Shown here: in pieces, positions 24,589-35,115 of the stretch
Layout of the letters: every line of letters starts with the position of its first letter
Position numbering within the stretch: position 1 is the stretch's first letter
NCBI GenBank assembly: GCA_015039315.1
Contig: WIDE01000017.1
Span: 214,181-278,180, forward strand
Source: Clavulina sp. PMI_390
Lineage: Eukaryota > Basidiomycota > Agaricomycetes > Cantharellales > Hydnaceae
Direction: 5' to 3'
DNA: 64,000 nucleotides
Notes under the pieces: model-generated
Told to the model about the DNA's origin: nothing
The model's input: the letters and a program-made list of their open reading frames with translations, nothing else
The model's database searches: none
Position numbers and translations under genes: made by a program

Positions 24589-25740
24589 AGGGACTTAATA
24601 CTCAAGCCGGGCTGGGCTTCAGTCAAGACAGCCAAACAAATATGGCCTCGAGGCAAACAGTTGCCAAACAATATACCTGGCCATGATTACGAAAACGTCG
24701 CTAACCCAGCTGTCATCTAGATACGCCCCCTGATTCTCATCAACCCTAACCTCACTTACACTTACATTTCTTTTCACCTGTATAACCTTACAATCTTTCA
24801 CAGTTGACTATAATTTGGCAATGTTGGCTATGTCGTCATCCATTAACTGCGGCAGACTCACGCTCCGCCTGGCGCCGCAAGACGCGCCGTCTTCTCGTCT
24901 CGTGTATCTAGACATTTCGTATATTTTGCTCGGATTCAGCTTTGCGATCTCAGGATAAATCATTATGCATCCGAGGTTGGGGATCGTATGCTTGGATGCG
25001 CCGGCTTGACAGTGACAGGCTGGCCTCGTGGCTGTGTCCTTATTTTTTCTGTCTTCCACCACTCTCGCAGTCAATCAAGAGCAGAGCAGCAGCAGCGGCA
25101 GACGGGTGCCTGGGGCCTCGGCCGCAATCTGGCAAATTCTTTTTACCATCCACGGCGAGAACAAAGCCGTCGAGGCAATGAGCGCTGCGCGGACTGTCAC
25201 TGTCAGGCACCGTACCACATTGCGCACTGCCATGCCCAAACGATCGAACTCCACACAGCCCTTCCGACTTCTCCCTACCTTATTCACTCAATCAATTATG
25301 CGGTATATCATCTCGTCATGCTACCAAGGCAACGAAAAACAGACTCTTAATAGGCTGCTCGTTCCCGCCCTGATCGACGTCCCGCCGGTAGTGCTCGGAT
25401 TCGAGTCGGTCGTTCCTCGTCCATCGCCGCGGGCAACCCTGCAGCGGTTATCATATATTCACGCTTCCGATACTGGAAAGAAGTTGATCGCTGCCAGATT
25501 GGCCTTCGCTCCCGACTCTCAACAAGCTCGCAGATTGGTTTTTGAGTCAGGCACAACGCAATCAACGCAGCACTGATAGACATATGGAAATACAATGACA
25601 GCTGCATAAACTCAAAGCACGCGAGCCCCTTGCAACCACTTCTAGGTCACTCCGACGGGATGGCAGCTCCGCACATGGCCTGCACATGGCAAAAAGTCGC
25701 AGCAGTGATTCTGACTCTTACTCAGCCTTCCCTCATGACA
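24589..25740. other. Intergenic upstream of wc-1, no gene recognised
   Basis: About 1.15 kb, probably a long wc-1 promoter and 5' leader plus the ATG7 3' UTR. Plus-strand frames up to 182 codons occur at 25028-25576, but they have biased, non-domain composition and no splice context. No repeat seen. Confidence 0.45.
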
Positions 25741-28543
25741 TCAGAAATCATCTTCGTCATCTCCGCCTTCTCCGTTTTCGCCCACCCATTCAACGCCCTC
25801 TAACATGGCATCCGTCTCCGCCTTGAGCTTATCCAGGCCCGTCAGCCGCTCGAGGTAGTCCGGATCATTGAAAGCCCGGAGGAGCATGTCAAATCCTGAG
25901 GTTTCGTACTCCTTGATCACCTGCCATGTGGAGGAGTCGCGCTGTCAGCGAGTGGAAAATCAGAGCTGAAACGAGAACAAAAGCACCTTTTCGCTGCATG
26001 CCGTGCACCGCTCATACGCCGCACCAGTAATCAGGACGTTATTGAACTGCGCCAAAGAACCACGCAGTTGATGGGGAATCAGGCCGAGAATACTCTCGTG
26101 CGGAGGTAGCGTCGCTGGATCGTTATGCGCAGGAGCTCCAGGGGGAGGTGGGGCGGGCGCGTTGTTCCTAAACGAACTCGTGATTAGTGGCTTTGAGGAG
26201 AACAGAGAACAGCAATGGAGGATCATACCGCAGGGGGTGTTGAAGGAGAGAGACGAGAAGTTCAACCGCATTAGACGAAGCGATGCTTGCCAAGCCGGGG
26301 CGTGTAACAGTACACATTTGGTCCAGCGTTCGGTCCGTCAACGACTGAAACGACACATGTCAATCCAGACATATAAAGAGGGTCGCCCAATCAATAACCT
26401 CGAGAACAAACGTACATCTGCAGGAGCAACGACGTCGTTGCAGTAGTAGCATCCTAACTTGGAAAGCGACCCATCTGTCGATCGCGCACCATGCCTCATG
26501 ACTACGAAAGAGTCGAATCCTAGGGCCGCGTTCACTACAATCTATTCACCGTCATAGAGCGTAAATTAGGTAGTCAGCTGAATCCATCCCCTCCGATGAA
26601 ATGAATATGTGCGCTGCAAACACACCTTTCCCTTTGCCTTACCCAGCATAGTGGGGAGCCATCGGCTTTCGCGAGAATCCATCAACAAAAACACTACATC
26701 ATGTTCATCAATTAGCTGTTCCAGCTTCTTCACATCCGCCTGTGCCTGCTCAGCTAGCGATGGAGGTGATGCAGGAATAGGGTGACCAGGCATAGGGATT
26801 GAGAGGGAGTGGCCGACGGCGTTCTGTTGTTGACATAGGGTTAAGCCTCAGCGTCAATTACTGTAGTGAGGAAGCTTGGCATGAATATGCTTACAACCCC
26901 GGGGAAGATTCTTTTGAGTGCTGCAGCTGCAGCCTCCGCTTTAGGCTTCCCCCCGTCGAGACAGTCATCAAACTCGAACAAAGGCTGGCGGACAGGGTTC
27001 GAGAAAGAGACTTTTCCGGAGTCGAGAAGCGTAATGTTCCGCACACCCCATGCCTGCCAGATCGGTAACGGTTAATTTAATCGTGAATCTCGGAATGAAG
27101 TAGAGTCCGAATATATATTTCCGAGAAAACTCACCATGAGTGCGCGAGCAACAAAGCATCCGAGCGTTCCCGCCCCGAGAAGGAGGCATTTTGTCTCCGC
27201 CACCCGCTCGAGATCCAATGCGGGGAGGATCCGCCACCGCATTAACTTGAGGTTCAGATCTACAGCCTGTTCCGCCAAACTGATGAAAGGATATGATATA
27301 GTGGTGGAGACAAGAAGATGGTAAACCGCCCCACGTACTGCGTAGGATCCATCATGGGCGCCAAATCAGCTAGACGCGGTCCAAGCTTGCCTGCGGCGTT
27401 CCTCTCCCATCCTGTGGCGCTTGGGCGAGCCGCAGGCTCGGACGCAGCGACCTGAGTGACGGTCCCATAGCGGCTGCGCCACTCTTGTCCCGAACGCGGC
27501 AATTCAGTGTCTCTCCAGCACAAAACGTTGAATGAGAGTGGAGTGCCGCTCGCAGAGCTGTTATCGAGGTGTGAAAGATATGCGAGAAGATTTCGGAGTG
27601 GCCAACCGGGGTTCTGAGGTAGCGAAGATGGATCGAGGAAACCGATGGTTCTCTGGACATCGCAGTGGTGTAATTATGACGCAAATTTAATAATCTCTGG
27701 CCGCTCACTCACCTGCTCAGGGTGCACATTTGCAAAGAACGTCGGGTATTGAGTAACAGGAGCCGTCTCCATCTTGCCGTCCGAACCTGGGCGGACTAAA
27801 AAGAAGGCTGGAAGCCCTTTCTTGGAAGCTTGCGAAGATAGAGATTCAAAGATCTGCTCCATCTATGAATATCATTATATGCGAAATAAACCGACACGCT
27901 CTCTCACAATCAGGGCTAAATTCAGCGGGGATCACGAACCAGAGGGGGAGTCAATTTCTCGGCGCCGGATACCCAGCCATTTTCTGCAATGTCCCAAGCA
28001 GGCTTGGCGACAAAGGCGGGGAAAGCGAACCAGTAATAGAACTTATACTTCTTCAGATCTGCGAAAGTAATCAAGAGGAACTGAGATAGGATAGAGTCGG
28101 GATCGGCGTCGGGCTTGGTCAGAGCATCCCACATCTGGTCCAACAGGAATGGAGGCTTTCATTAACCCAAGGGCTAGCCAGAAATAAGGGGCAGAAATGC
28201 TTGCCTCGCCTGCCACTTCGTTGAACAAAGCTTGTTTATCGGCGTTCTTGAAGTCCTCAATTGTATTGAAGTTTTTGAATTTTCCAACCGCGAGCGTGGA
28301 TCCTGGAGGGAGATGGGGAGTTGACTCCTGAGAAAACGCGTCTTCTGCAAGGGTGACTGATGAGGGGAGTGCAACAGCTGCTCCTGTTTCACGATCGGTC
28401 ACGGTTCGTCCAGCACCATAGGACGCGGAGACGGGTAACGTTTCCTGCTCAAGTTTCAACACGTCGAGCTTGAGCTTGACCAACGCATGCCAAAAGGCAG
28501 GGGAGACGGTTGAGGAGAAAGGGGTAAATTGAACCGTAACCAT
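25741..28543 (-). CDS. ATG7: Atg7, E1-like activating enzyme of autophagy
   Basis: Atg7 activates Atg8 and Atg12 with ATP and passes them to Atg3 and Atg10. It starts '[19 protein letters not shown]' at 28543 and ends '..GGDDEDDF' at 25741, with about ten short introns. The N-terminal domain has '[20 protein letters not shown]'. The adenylation domain has '[19 protein letters not shown]', the nucleotide loop '[18 protein letters not shown]' (about 27210-27150), '[20 protein letters not shown]', '[20 protein letters not shown]' and '[19 protein letters not shown]'. The catalytic Cys is in '[17 protein letters not shown]'. Zinc-site CxxC pairs are 'LGCYYCNDV' and '[10 protein letters not shown]'. 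The acidic tail after '..[19 protein letters not shown]' is usual for the Atg3/Atg10-binding end. All key residues are present. Confidence 0.95.
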
Positions 28544-28880
28544 CGAGGACTTAATCAGAGGCGTATGAGGAAGTATCGGTGGCTTTGGGGAATACTCCGA
28601 GGATGATCTACTTTGGCGTGGATCGCGCGTATCGGAGGCAGACTTGATGGGCGAGCGATCGTTGATAGCGATGCTCAGTTGTAGCCAGTTGTGTGTTCTG
28701 TCGGAGCCGAAGCTCGATTTATATGTTGGTAGCCCCGATCCTCAGGCCAACATCATGCCTCAGCTGAATTGCACCTGTAACAGGCCAGACGAGGCAAAGT
28801 ACTAGCGTGATAGCATTCACAGAGCTAGACGAGCCTAGGCATACACATTGAATTGAAAGAGCACGACCCCAAAGTTCTTC
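28544..28880. other. Promoter region of ATG7
   Basis: 337 bases between the ATG7 start and the stop of the next minus-strand gene upstream. A minus-strand TATAAAT lies at 28717-28723, some 170 bases before the ATG, a candidate TATA box if the 5' leader is long. Confidence 0.4.
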
Positions 28881-30133
28881 TCATCGCCGCCAGTCTCGAC
28901 CCCCACCATAAGCTTTGTCTTTCCCGTCCTTCCTACGATCTCTCTCGTCTCCCCGACCTGGATCTAGGCGGTTAGAACGGCCAACAACCGCGTTAGTGGC
29001 AGTAGGATAAGGCCGAAACCGGCCATCCTTTTCACGATGGTCTTTTGCTAAACGCGACGAGGACGAGGCAAAGTCGATATGGCTGCGCTTTCCAGCAGCT
29101 TGGGCAGCCGCAGCTTGCTCGTAACGCTCCTTTTGCTTTGCAGCTAGGAGGAATGGTAAGTGCTGATGAACGAGAATTATGTTACGAAAATGAGCGTACC
29201 AATCCTATCAGAGTACCATTCTGGTTGTAGATCGAGTGGGTCCCATGTTGCTTTCGGGAACTTGGTGCCCATCTCGTTAACATCCACAAACTCCACAAGT
29301 TTCGCGTAGATGTGAGGGTTCCGGAATGCCTTGTTAGACATCAAGCTGTCATTGAAATGTTTGCCCTGCTCCTTGAGTGACTTGAAGTGCCGGATTTTCG
29401 CCTATGGGAACTGATGCTTCAGGAGATATCCTTCTGGAGAAGAGAGCTAGGTGTTCATACTTCAAGCGCGGAGTCGCAGGGTGTCGCAGGGCTGCTAGGA
29501 ATACCCCAATTCTCAACACCAGGTATTGGCGGAGGGCGCAAAAGTTGCCTCATCAGTGCATCGTCGCTGAGGTCGGAAGGCATGGGCGCCGAGGTAGACA
29601 TTTCTACCGACTCTATTCCCTCACTGGATGGTGTTGGGTTTGCAGTTGAAGTTGAACCAGGGATTGGGGAAACTGCAACAGGCTCTCGAGTGCGCAGAGA
29701 TGATTTATGCACACTTCTCTTGATGATATTAGACATGCTCGCGGCGAGCGTGGCCGGTCGAGCAGAAGAATTGGATGCTAGAAGAGCCTATTTAGTGTTC
29801 ACAACAGTATAATGATGACATGGTGCATACCTTCTGGAATCAAGGGCGCCGATGCGCCGTCTCGCGACTTCCACAGGCCCCAGTCGCGAAGGTGAATGGT
29901 CCAAGCCCAGAACAGCGAGAGCATAACGTCACAGAGCCCCGTTTGAGCGACCCGAAGCAATGGTGTGGTGCAAAGGATACATGACTCTCTTCTCAGAGTA
30001 GCTGGGTGTGTCGACTCACATGGGAGGGGCCAAGCGATGGGTCGTTCATAGTGGTAGAGAGCTTGGATGTCATTGGCCCAACATCTGTCTGTTTGTCTTC
30101 ATCGTCGCTATAAGATGATATGCCTGTGCTCAT
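28881..30133 (-). CDS. HCNGP / SAP30BP-family nuclear protein
   Basis: The family (PF07818) is linked to transcriptional repression and splicing in animals; its fungal role is little known. The likely start at 30133 gives '[20 protein letters not shown]', the acidic short N-terminus usual for the family. Later pieces read '[19 protein letters not shown]' (about 29540-29470), then '[20 protein letters not shown]', '[20 protein letters not shown]' and '[15 protein letters not shown]', which is the hallmark HCNGP block. The basic C-terminus contains '[20 protein letters not shown]' and ends in an Arg/Asp/Gly-rich tail '..[11 protein letters not shown]' with the stop at 28881-28883. Exons between about 29990 and 29810 could not be joined with confidence. 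It lies in tandem with TSR3, 160 bases away. Confidence 0.82.
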
Positions 30134-30293
30134 CTGGGATGACGCGTAAAAAACAGGACCCGAAAGCGGACGAGATGGACAGGGCCTAACACGAGCAAGC
30201 AAACCTTCGACACAAACATTGAGACCATGTTGAGGGGCTGGCCGTACACAAAACAACATGAAAGGTTTAGGTATTGATGCTGAAATCATAATG

Positions 30294-31600
30294 TCATGAC
30301 TTGGCTATCGTATTGCCGAATTTGTCAGTTATTACTTCGTCGGGCCCATCTCCACCAGAGCTGCTATCTGAATCCTCATCTGATCCCTCTGGCTCTTCGT
30401 CCAGATTGAAGTCAGCATGCATCCCTCTTCTATGATTCAGATTTGGGCGTAATATGTCATCATCCCTTTCTTCGTGTTCTGTCAGTGGAGGATCGTCAGA
30501 GGGCGGGAGTAAGCAGTCTTGGAGAGAGGGGAAATGGACCTTCATGACGGGCAGCATAATCAGCCTCAAGTTCGGAAATGATCTTCTCTTGCATCGCTTT
30601 CACGTCTTCAGCAGTTTCACACGTGCGATACCTTGCTATCAAGCCCCTGGATCAGGTGAGCAAACGGATCAGAGCTCTATGGGCCGAGCAGCGTGCTTTG
30701 CAGTCAAGAAAAAGCACAACGAACCTGTTTACTTCCCAAAACGAATGACCCCATCCGAACTTCGAGAGTAGTATTTCCGCGGGCTCGTCCAAGCCGACTA
30801 TGTAGAAAGTGGCTGCTAGGGCCTCGACACAATTGAGTCTCCATGGTTTGCCATAGTTTACTGGGTTAGTGGCGATGAGGTAGGGCACTAGATACGCGGG
30901 TTAGGGCGTGAATTATAGGCCCATAATAGCCGGGGTGGATACATACATAATCTCTCATGGGGCGACCGGATCTTCGCAAAGGGGACTTCCTCTAGGCGAG
31001 CCCATGAGCACTCAACGACTGCAAGTCCGTTCTCTTCGATAATCGAGCGGTCGCAGGGCGCGACTGGATCGACACCTTTTGGACTAACAACCATGCGTAG
31101 AGGGTTATTGAGCTCTCACACACAAAAGGTAGTAGGCGATACATATGCTCACGTTACAACCACACCCCTGAAACGAGCCCCAACTTTGAGGTCTTTTATC
31201 AAACCATGCCGAGAGAGCTTTTTTCCACTACAGCGTTTGGGATCGCAGTGGTCGAAATCCTAACATCATCGTGTTTGCCAGTGATGGGATAGTGCTCATA
31301 GGTTCACGAGAAATCAGACGCACCCACATCGCCACAGGCATGGGAATTGATTTCACGTTCTCTTGTTCTTCTAGACTTGAAGGTATCATGGAAATATGAA
31401 GCATAAAGCATACAGTCTGAGCTCGGCTCACCATCCTCCTCCCCCGATTCATTGTCATTCTGAGGTGTGTCGATCGCCGACGCTGGACGAACGCTGTCGT
31501 ATTCCATAGGAGGATTTCGAGCACCCCCACGCCCTCCACGACGGCCTCCTCGGGGCTTTGAGCCTCTTCCCCTAGTAGGATCTCCAGATTTTCGAGGCAT
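30294..31600 (-). CDS. TSR3: Tsr3, 18S rRNA aminocarboxypropyltransferase
   Basis: Tsr3 transfers the aminocarboxypropyl group from S-adenosylmethionine to the hypermodified m1acp3-pseudouridine of 18S rRNA late in 40S maturation. It starts '[19 protein letters not shown]' at 31600, a basic RG-rich head. Exon joins give '[20 protein letters not shown]', '[20 protein letters not shown]', '[20 protein letters not shown]', '[20 protein letters not shown]', '[19 protein letters not shown]', '[20 protein letters not shown]' and '[14 protein letters not shown]', the whole conserved RLI-like plus DUF367 core. The acidic tail ('[20 protein letters not shown]') is typical of fungal Tsr3. The stop is at 30294-30296. 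It shares an 89-base promoter with SmD1. Confidence 0.93.
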
Positions 31601-31689
31601 GCGGCTGGTGGTATCAGGTCAATTCAGTAAGAAATTGAACACGGTTCGGCACCTTCCACTCACTAAGCGCCAAAGGTCATTCGCCCGCG
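31601..31689. promoter_or_regulatory. 89-bp bidirectional promoter, TSR3 / SmD1
   Basis: Only 89 bases separate the TSR3 ATG (minus, 31600) from the SmD1 ATG (plus, 31690). Promoters and both 5' leaders must fit here or run into the genes. No TATA box is visible. It couples an 18S rRNA modification gene with a spliceosome core gene. Confidence 0.8.
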
Positions 31690-32260
31690 ATGCAGCTCGT
31701 AAGGTTCGTATTCGAAAGAAATTTGCTATGTTATGCCTAACTGGCTCTATGATCTAACGCTGTCACTTTTGTTGTCTCGCAATGTCGCCTTTATCTGGAT
31801 TTGGAACGCGTCTTGCCTCTTGCGTGCTGCCTCGCGACTCATCGTTTTCCTTCTTAGATTCTTGATGAAGCTCAACAATGAGAGCGTGACGTTAGAGCTG
31901 AAAGATGGCTCTGTAGTGTCGGGAACGATTACTGGTAAGTCATTGCGATCCTTACCCACTTGGCTCAAACTAAACTTGGCACGCGTTTCAGGTGTCGACG
32001 TTCAGATGAACACACATCTCAAAACCGTCAAGATGACGGCACGAAACCGCGATCCCCAATCATTCGATACATTCACTATCCGCGGCAATCACATCCGTTA
32101 TTTCATCCTGCCTGATTCCCTTCCCCTTGATACTTTGCTTGTCGATGATGCCCCAAAGCCAAAAGGGAAGAGAAAAGATGAAGCGCGCGGTCGAGGGAGG
32201 GCCCGCGGGCTGGATCGTGGGCGAGGCCGTGGGAGAGGGCGCGGTCGTGGTGGGCGATGA
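31690..32260 (+). CDS. SMD1: Small nuclear ribonucleoprotein Sm D1
   Basis: A core Sm-ring protein of spliceosomal U1, U2, U4 and U5 snRNPs. Exons 31690-31703, 31858-31934 and 31992-32260 give '[20 protein letters not shown]', then '[20 protein letters not shown]' (Sm1) and '[20 protein letters not shown]' with 'ILPDSLPLD' (Sm2), and a tail of Arg-Gly repeats '[13 protein letters not shown]', the known target of symmetric arginine dimethylation and SMN-type binding. The start is fixed by the family: the ATG plus 11 more bases form a 14-base coding exon spliced in phase to 'RFLMKL'. About 119 residues, the normal SmD1 length. Confidence 0.96.
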
Positions 32261-32534
32261 GAAGAGTGTACTGTCAGTTGTGCGTCCAACCCCTCTCCCA
32301 ATTGAGAAACATGAGCCATCTCATCTCGTGGTCTTCGCGCTATCGGTAGATCCTTTCTTTGTTGTCTCAATCTCAGCATCACTTGCTGTTCTGTACGTCA
32401 CAATCATATATTTTTCTTGAGCTCCCTATTTTCGTATCACCCGGCGACAACAGACTCGATGACCCAACTATGGATGCTCTGCAAACCTCGCCATAATTTC
32501 CAGAGGTATCCGTAAACGAACGCTTCAACTTCCC

Positions 32535-33870
32535 CTATGCCTTCAGGAATTTGGCGTGGTCTACATCCCAATTATCACTATGAGTTAAGTTCCAATCGAG
32601 TAATTCGGATCACTCACACTTGATATGCTCTGGCCCAAACGTCGAAATCTACATACACGGCATCGTCAGATGCTCTTCTAGAATCTGAAAGAGCACGACT
32701 CACAAAGTAATAGCTGTGGTCATAGCCTTCCTGGGCTCTCACAGTCACATCCGCCTCACTGAACCCTGCTTTCTTGGCAGCATCAACTGGATGTCGCGTG
32801 TCAGTATGTTGCAAGTACGCATGCAGTACTACATTAATCTCACCAAAATTTTCTGGCAGCAATTGCTTCTCCTTGTAGAACTTGTCATCAGTTCCCTACG
32901 AAGTCTCTTGTCAGCTGGCTCATGGTTCAGCACGCAAAGAATACCCACATAATCAATGAGAATGTGTAGCTTCGTCCCTTCTAGCTTCGCGATCAGTTCT
33001 GTTGAGTCGTACTGTTTGCCTTCCTCCAGGCCCCCACTCAAATAGCCTTTGAAAGCTTTGTCTCCCCAGGCACCGTGAGTAGGATTCAGCACAGCAGCAA
33101 ATCCAGAGGCAGAGCGGTACTTCGTGTGGTTACGAAGGTAGAGCGAGACGGCGCCATGCCCACCCATTGAATGCCCAAAAATTGACTCTCGCGAGAGGTC
33201 CTGCAGGTACAGTAGCCATGTTCAGTCCTTTCCTTGACAAATTGGTGAGAAGAGCAGCTTACAATTGGTAGATTGAGAGTTGCGAGTGTCTTGGGCAGCT
33301 CCTCGGTGACGAAGTCATACATGTTATAGTGCTTGGAGTATTTGGAGTCCGTGGCATTCAGGTAGAAGCCAGCCCCTACAATAAATTCTCATTATTTCTC
33401 GGCGCGGTACGACAGGCGATTCGCATCTTACCGGTACCAAAGTCCCAATTGTCGTCTTCTCCAGGGGCTCCAGCTCCTCGAGGTGAGGTGTCTGGGAATA
33501 CAATCGCGATACCTTCTTCGGCAGCATCACGAAGAAAACCAGCTTTCCAAGGACTATACAGGAGGTGATGCATCTAAGCTTACTCCAAGAGAGTCAAGGT
33601 GGAGCAAGGCAAGAGAACTGACGCTGTGTCTTCGGTACAGGTTAGTCCGGCGAGATAGTATAGGACTGGGGCCTTCGATTCCGAGGGTGGAGGGATGAAT
33701 ACATTGAACTGTGTATCCAGTCCACCTAACGAGGTCGACTAGGGAGCATGATTCACCCAGCATTAGGCTCCGAATTTCCTCAGAGACTCAATGTCACTAG
33801 CACAGACCTTGACCTTGTACTTGGCGATGAAGCCCCCAAAGGCTTTGTTGGATGCGATCTGCTCGGCCAT
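32535..33870 (-). CDS. S-formylglutathione hydrolase (esterase D)
   Basis: The last step of glutathione-dependent formaldehyde detoxification: S-formylglutathione to formate and glutathione. It starts 'MAEQIASNKAFGGFIAKYKV' at 33870. Later come 'LYYLAGLTCTEDT', 'DTSPRGAGAPGEDDNWDFGT', the nucleophile Ser in 'FGHSMGGHGAVSLYLRN' (about 33180-33130), an acid in 'YGTDDKFYKEKQLLPENF' and the His in 'QEGYDHSYYF'. After that His the unspliced frame drifts. Removing an intron of about 55 bases gives 'ISTFGPEHIK', and a second GTGAGT intron then leads to a last exon reading 'YHAKFLKA', the canonical family end, with the stop at 32535-32537. The catalytic triad is complete. About 285 residues. Confidence 0.93.
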
Positions 33871-34140
33871 GGTAGTCAAAGTGGTAAGATAAACGATGAA
33901 GTGGAGGCCACCTGATGTCACAAGTTGTCATCGATCGCTTCTCATCAGGTGAGTTCCTTGCATACAGAATGATGATCATAGACCACGTCCAATGAAAAAT
34001 CACTAGATAAAATGACACAGAAATTTATTGCTTGGATGGCCTTATTGCTAAGATATGAACGATCTCAAACGAGATATGGTGGAGGGACACATTCTTATTG
34101 AAACGCGCCTCCACCTCAACAGAGCCAAACACACCACATT
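33871..34140. promoter_or_regulatory. Divergent promoter, S-formylglutathione hydrolase / BCL7-like gene
   Basis: 270 bases between two divergent start codons, with no clear TATA box on either side. Antisense frames seen here are chance readings. Confidence 0.5.
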
Positions 34141-34978
34141 ATGTCTACGCGCCGCGCTTCGACTATCCAAGAGATCCAAAAACGTCAGCGTCTGCAGCCT
34201 GTACAGGTGCCTAGCAGACAAAACCTACATATTCTACGTCGGAATGTCCTGATTAGTTGTCCTACGTGTAGACTTGGCGGCAGGAATGGGTGAAGCCTAC
34301 CAATGCGCTTCCTGGCTCAACATATAAAGTGCTAAAATGGGTCAAGGGCGAGCAGAAGCAGGTGAGCCTCAGAGACTTGAATTACCTCCCTTGTTACATG
34401 TCTCATATTGTCATCGTTGTCATTAGCACTTCAGTGACGATGAGGACACTGTAGCCGAGAGCACATCTGTAGCGGTCGTGGTTGATGAAGAACTCGAGGA
34501 TTCTCGCATGGCGTCTGAACTCCCCGATCCTGAGGTGAATGTAGAAGAAGGCGATGGCGACGAAGGAGATGGTGATGGTGATGGCACCCAGCCAGTCTCA
34601 CGGGCCGACACCACCGACCCTCAAACAGTAGCTGCTCTGCAAGCCCTTGATGCACTCGACCCAGCAGATGAGGCCGCACAGGCCGCCGAAGATGCAGACA
34701 TTGGGCTGACTCCAAGTCTCGGCGATATTGGAACCTCCACTCCAGTGATGGACGCGGATCCTGACGTGTTGCCAATGGGCGACGAGCTGCTAATGCCGAC
34801 ACCTGCTGACCAGCTCCTTCCCGAACCTGCACCAGATGGTCCTGATTTGGATGAAATCACTCAAGAACAGCTGCTGGCCGATGCGGCTGCCTTTTCTGGC
34901 ACCGATGGGCTCATCCCAGTCGATGCGGATGGTGTCATTCCTGACGAGGCAATGGAATTTGCCATAGGGGAGGCATAA
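34141..34978 (+). CDS. Acidic protein with a BCL7-like N-terminal block
   Basis: Exons 34141-34206, 34272-34361 and 34427-34978 join in phase to about 235 residues. The basic N-terminus 'MSTRRASTIQEIQKRQRLQP' is followed by 'TWRQEWVKPTNALPGSTYKV' and 'LKWVKGEQKQ'. The pattern W-x3-W-V-x(n)-Y-K-x2-K-W-V resembles the conserved N-terminal region of animal BCL7 proteins, SWI/SNF (BAF) subunits. The remaining 170 or so residues are very acidic and low-complexity ('EEGDGDEGDGDGDGTQ', 'ALQALDALDPADEAAQAAED') and end '..DEAMEFAIGEA'. A chromatin-remodeller accessory role is inference from that one block. The acidic tail alone would fit many nuclear proteins. No membrane segment or signal peptide. 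Confidence 0.75.
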
Positions 34979-35115
34979 TGAGCCCTGTAATTTTTGCGCG
35001 CCATCCTGAACGTATTTGTACTATCACATGTACATCTGCGCTAATCTTGATACTCTTTTCAGCTATGCGACCACACACTCTTCCTGGCTGTTACCCAGCA
35101 GTATGCTCCCTCTGA

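Noticed and set aside
25028..25576. 182-codon plus-strand frame upstream of wc-1
   Set aside because: Overlapping frames on both strands, biased composition, no motif or splice context; read as promoter or leader.
32614..32700. Stop of S-formylglutathione hydrolase at 32614
   Set aside because: Gives a non-family C-terminus, while two in-phase introns restore the canonical end.
34431..34832. Antisense frame of 133 codons opposite the acidic protein
   Set aside because: A mirror of the GAY-rich acidic coding exon; His/Arg-rich artefact.
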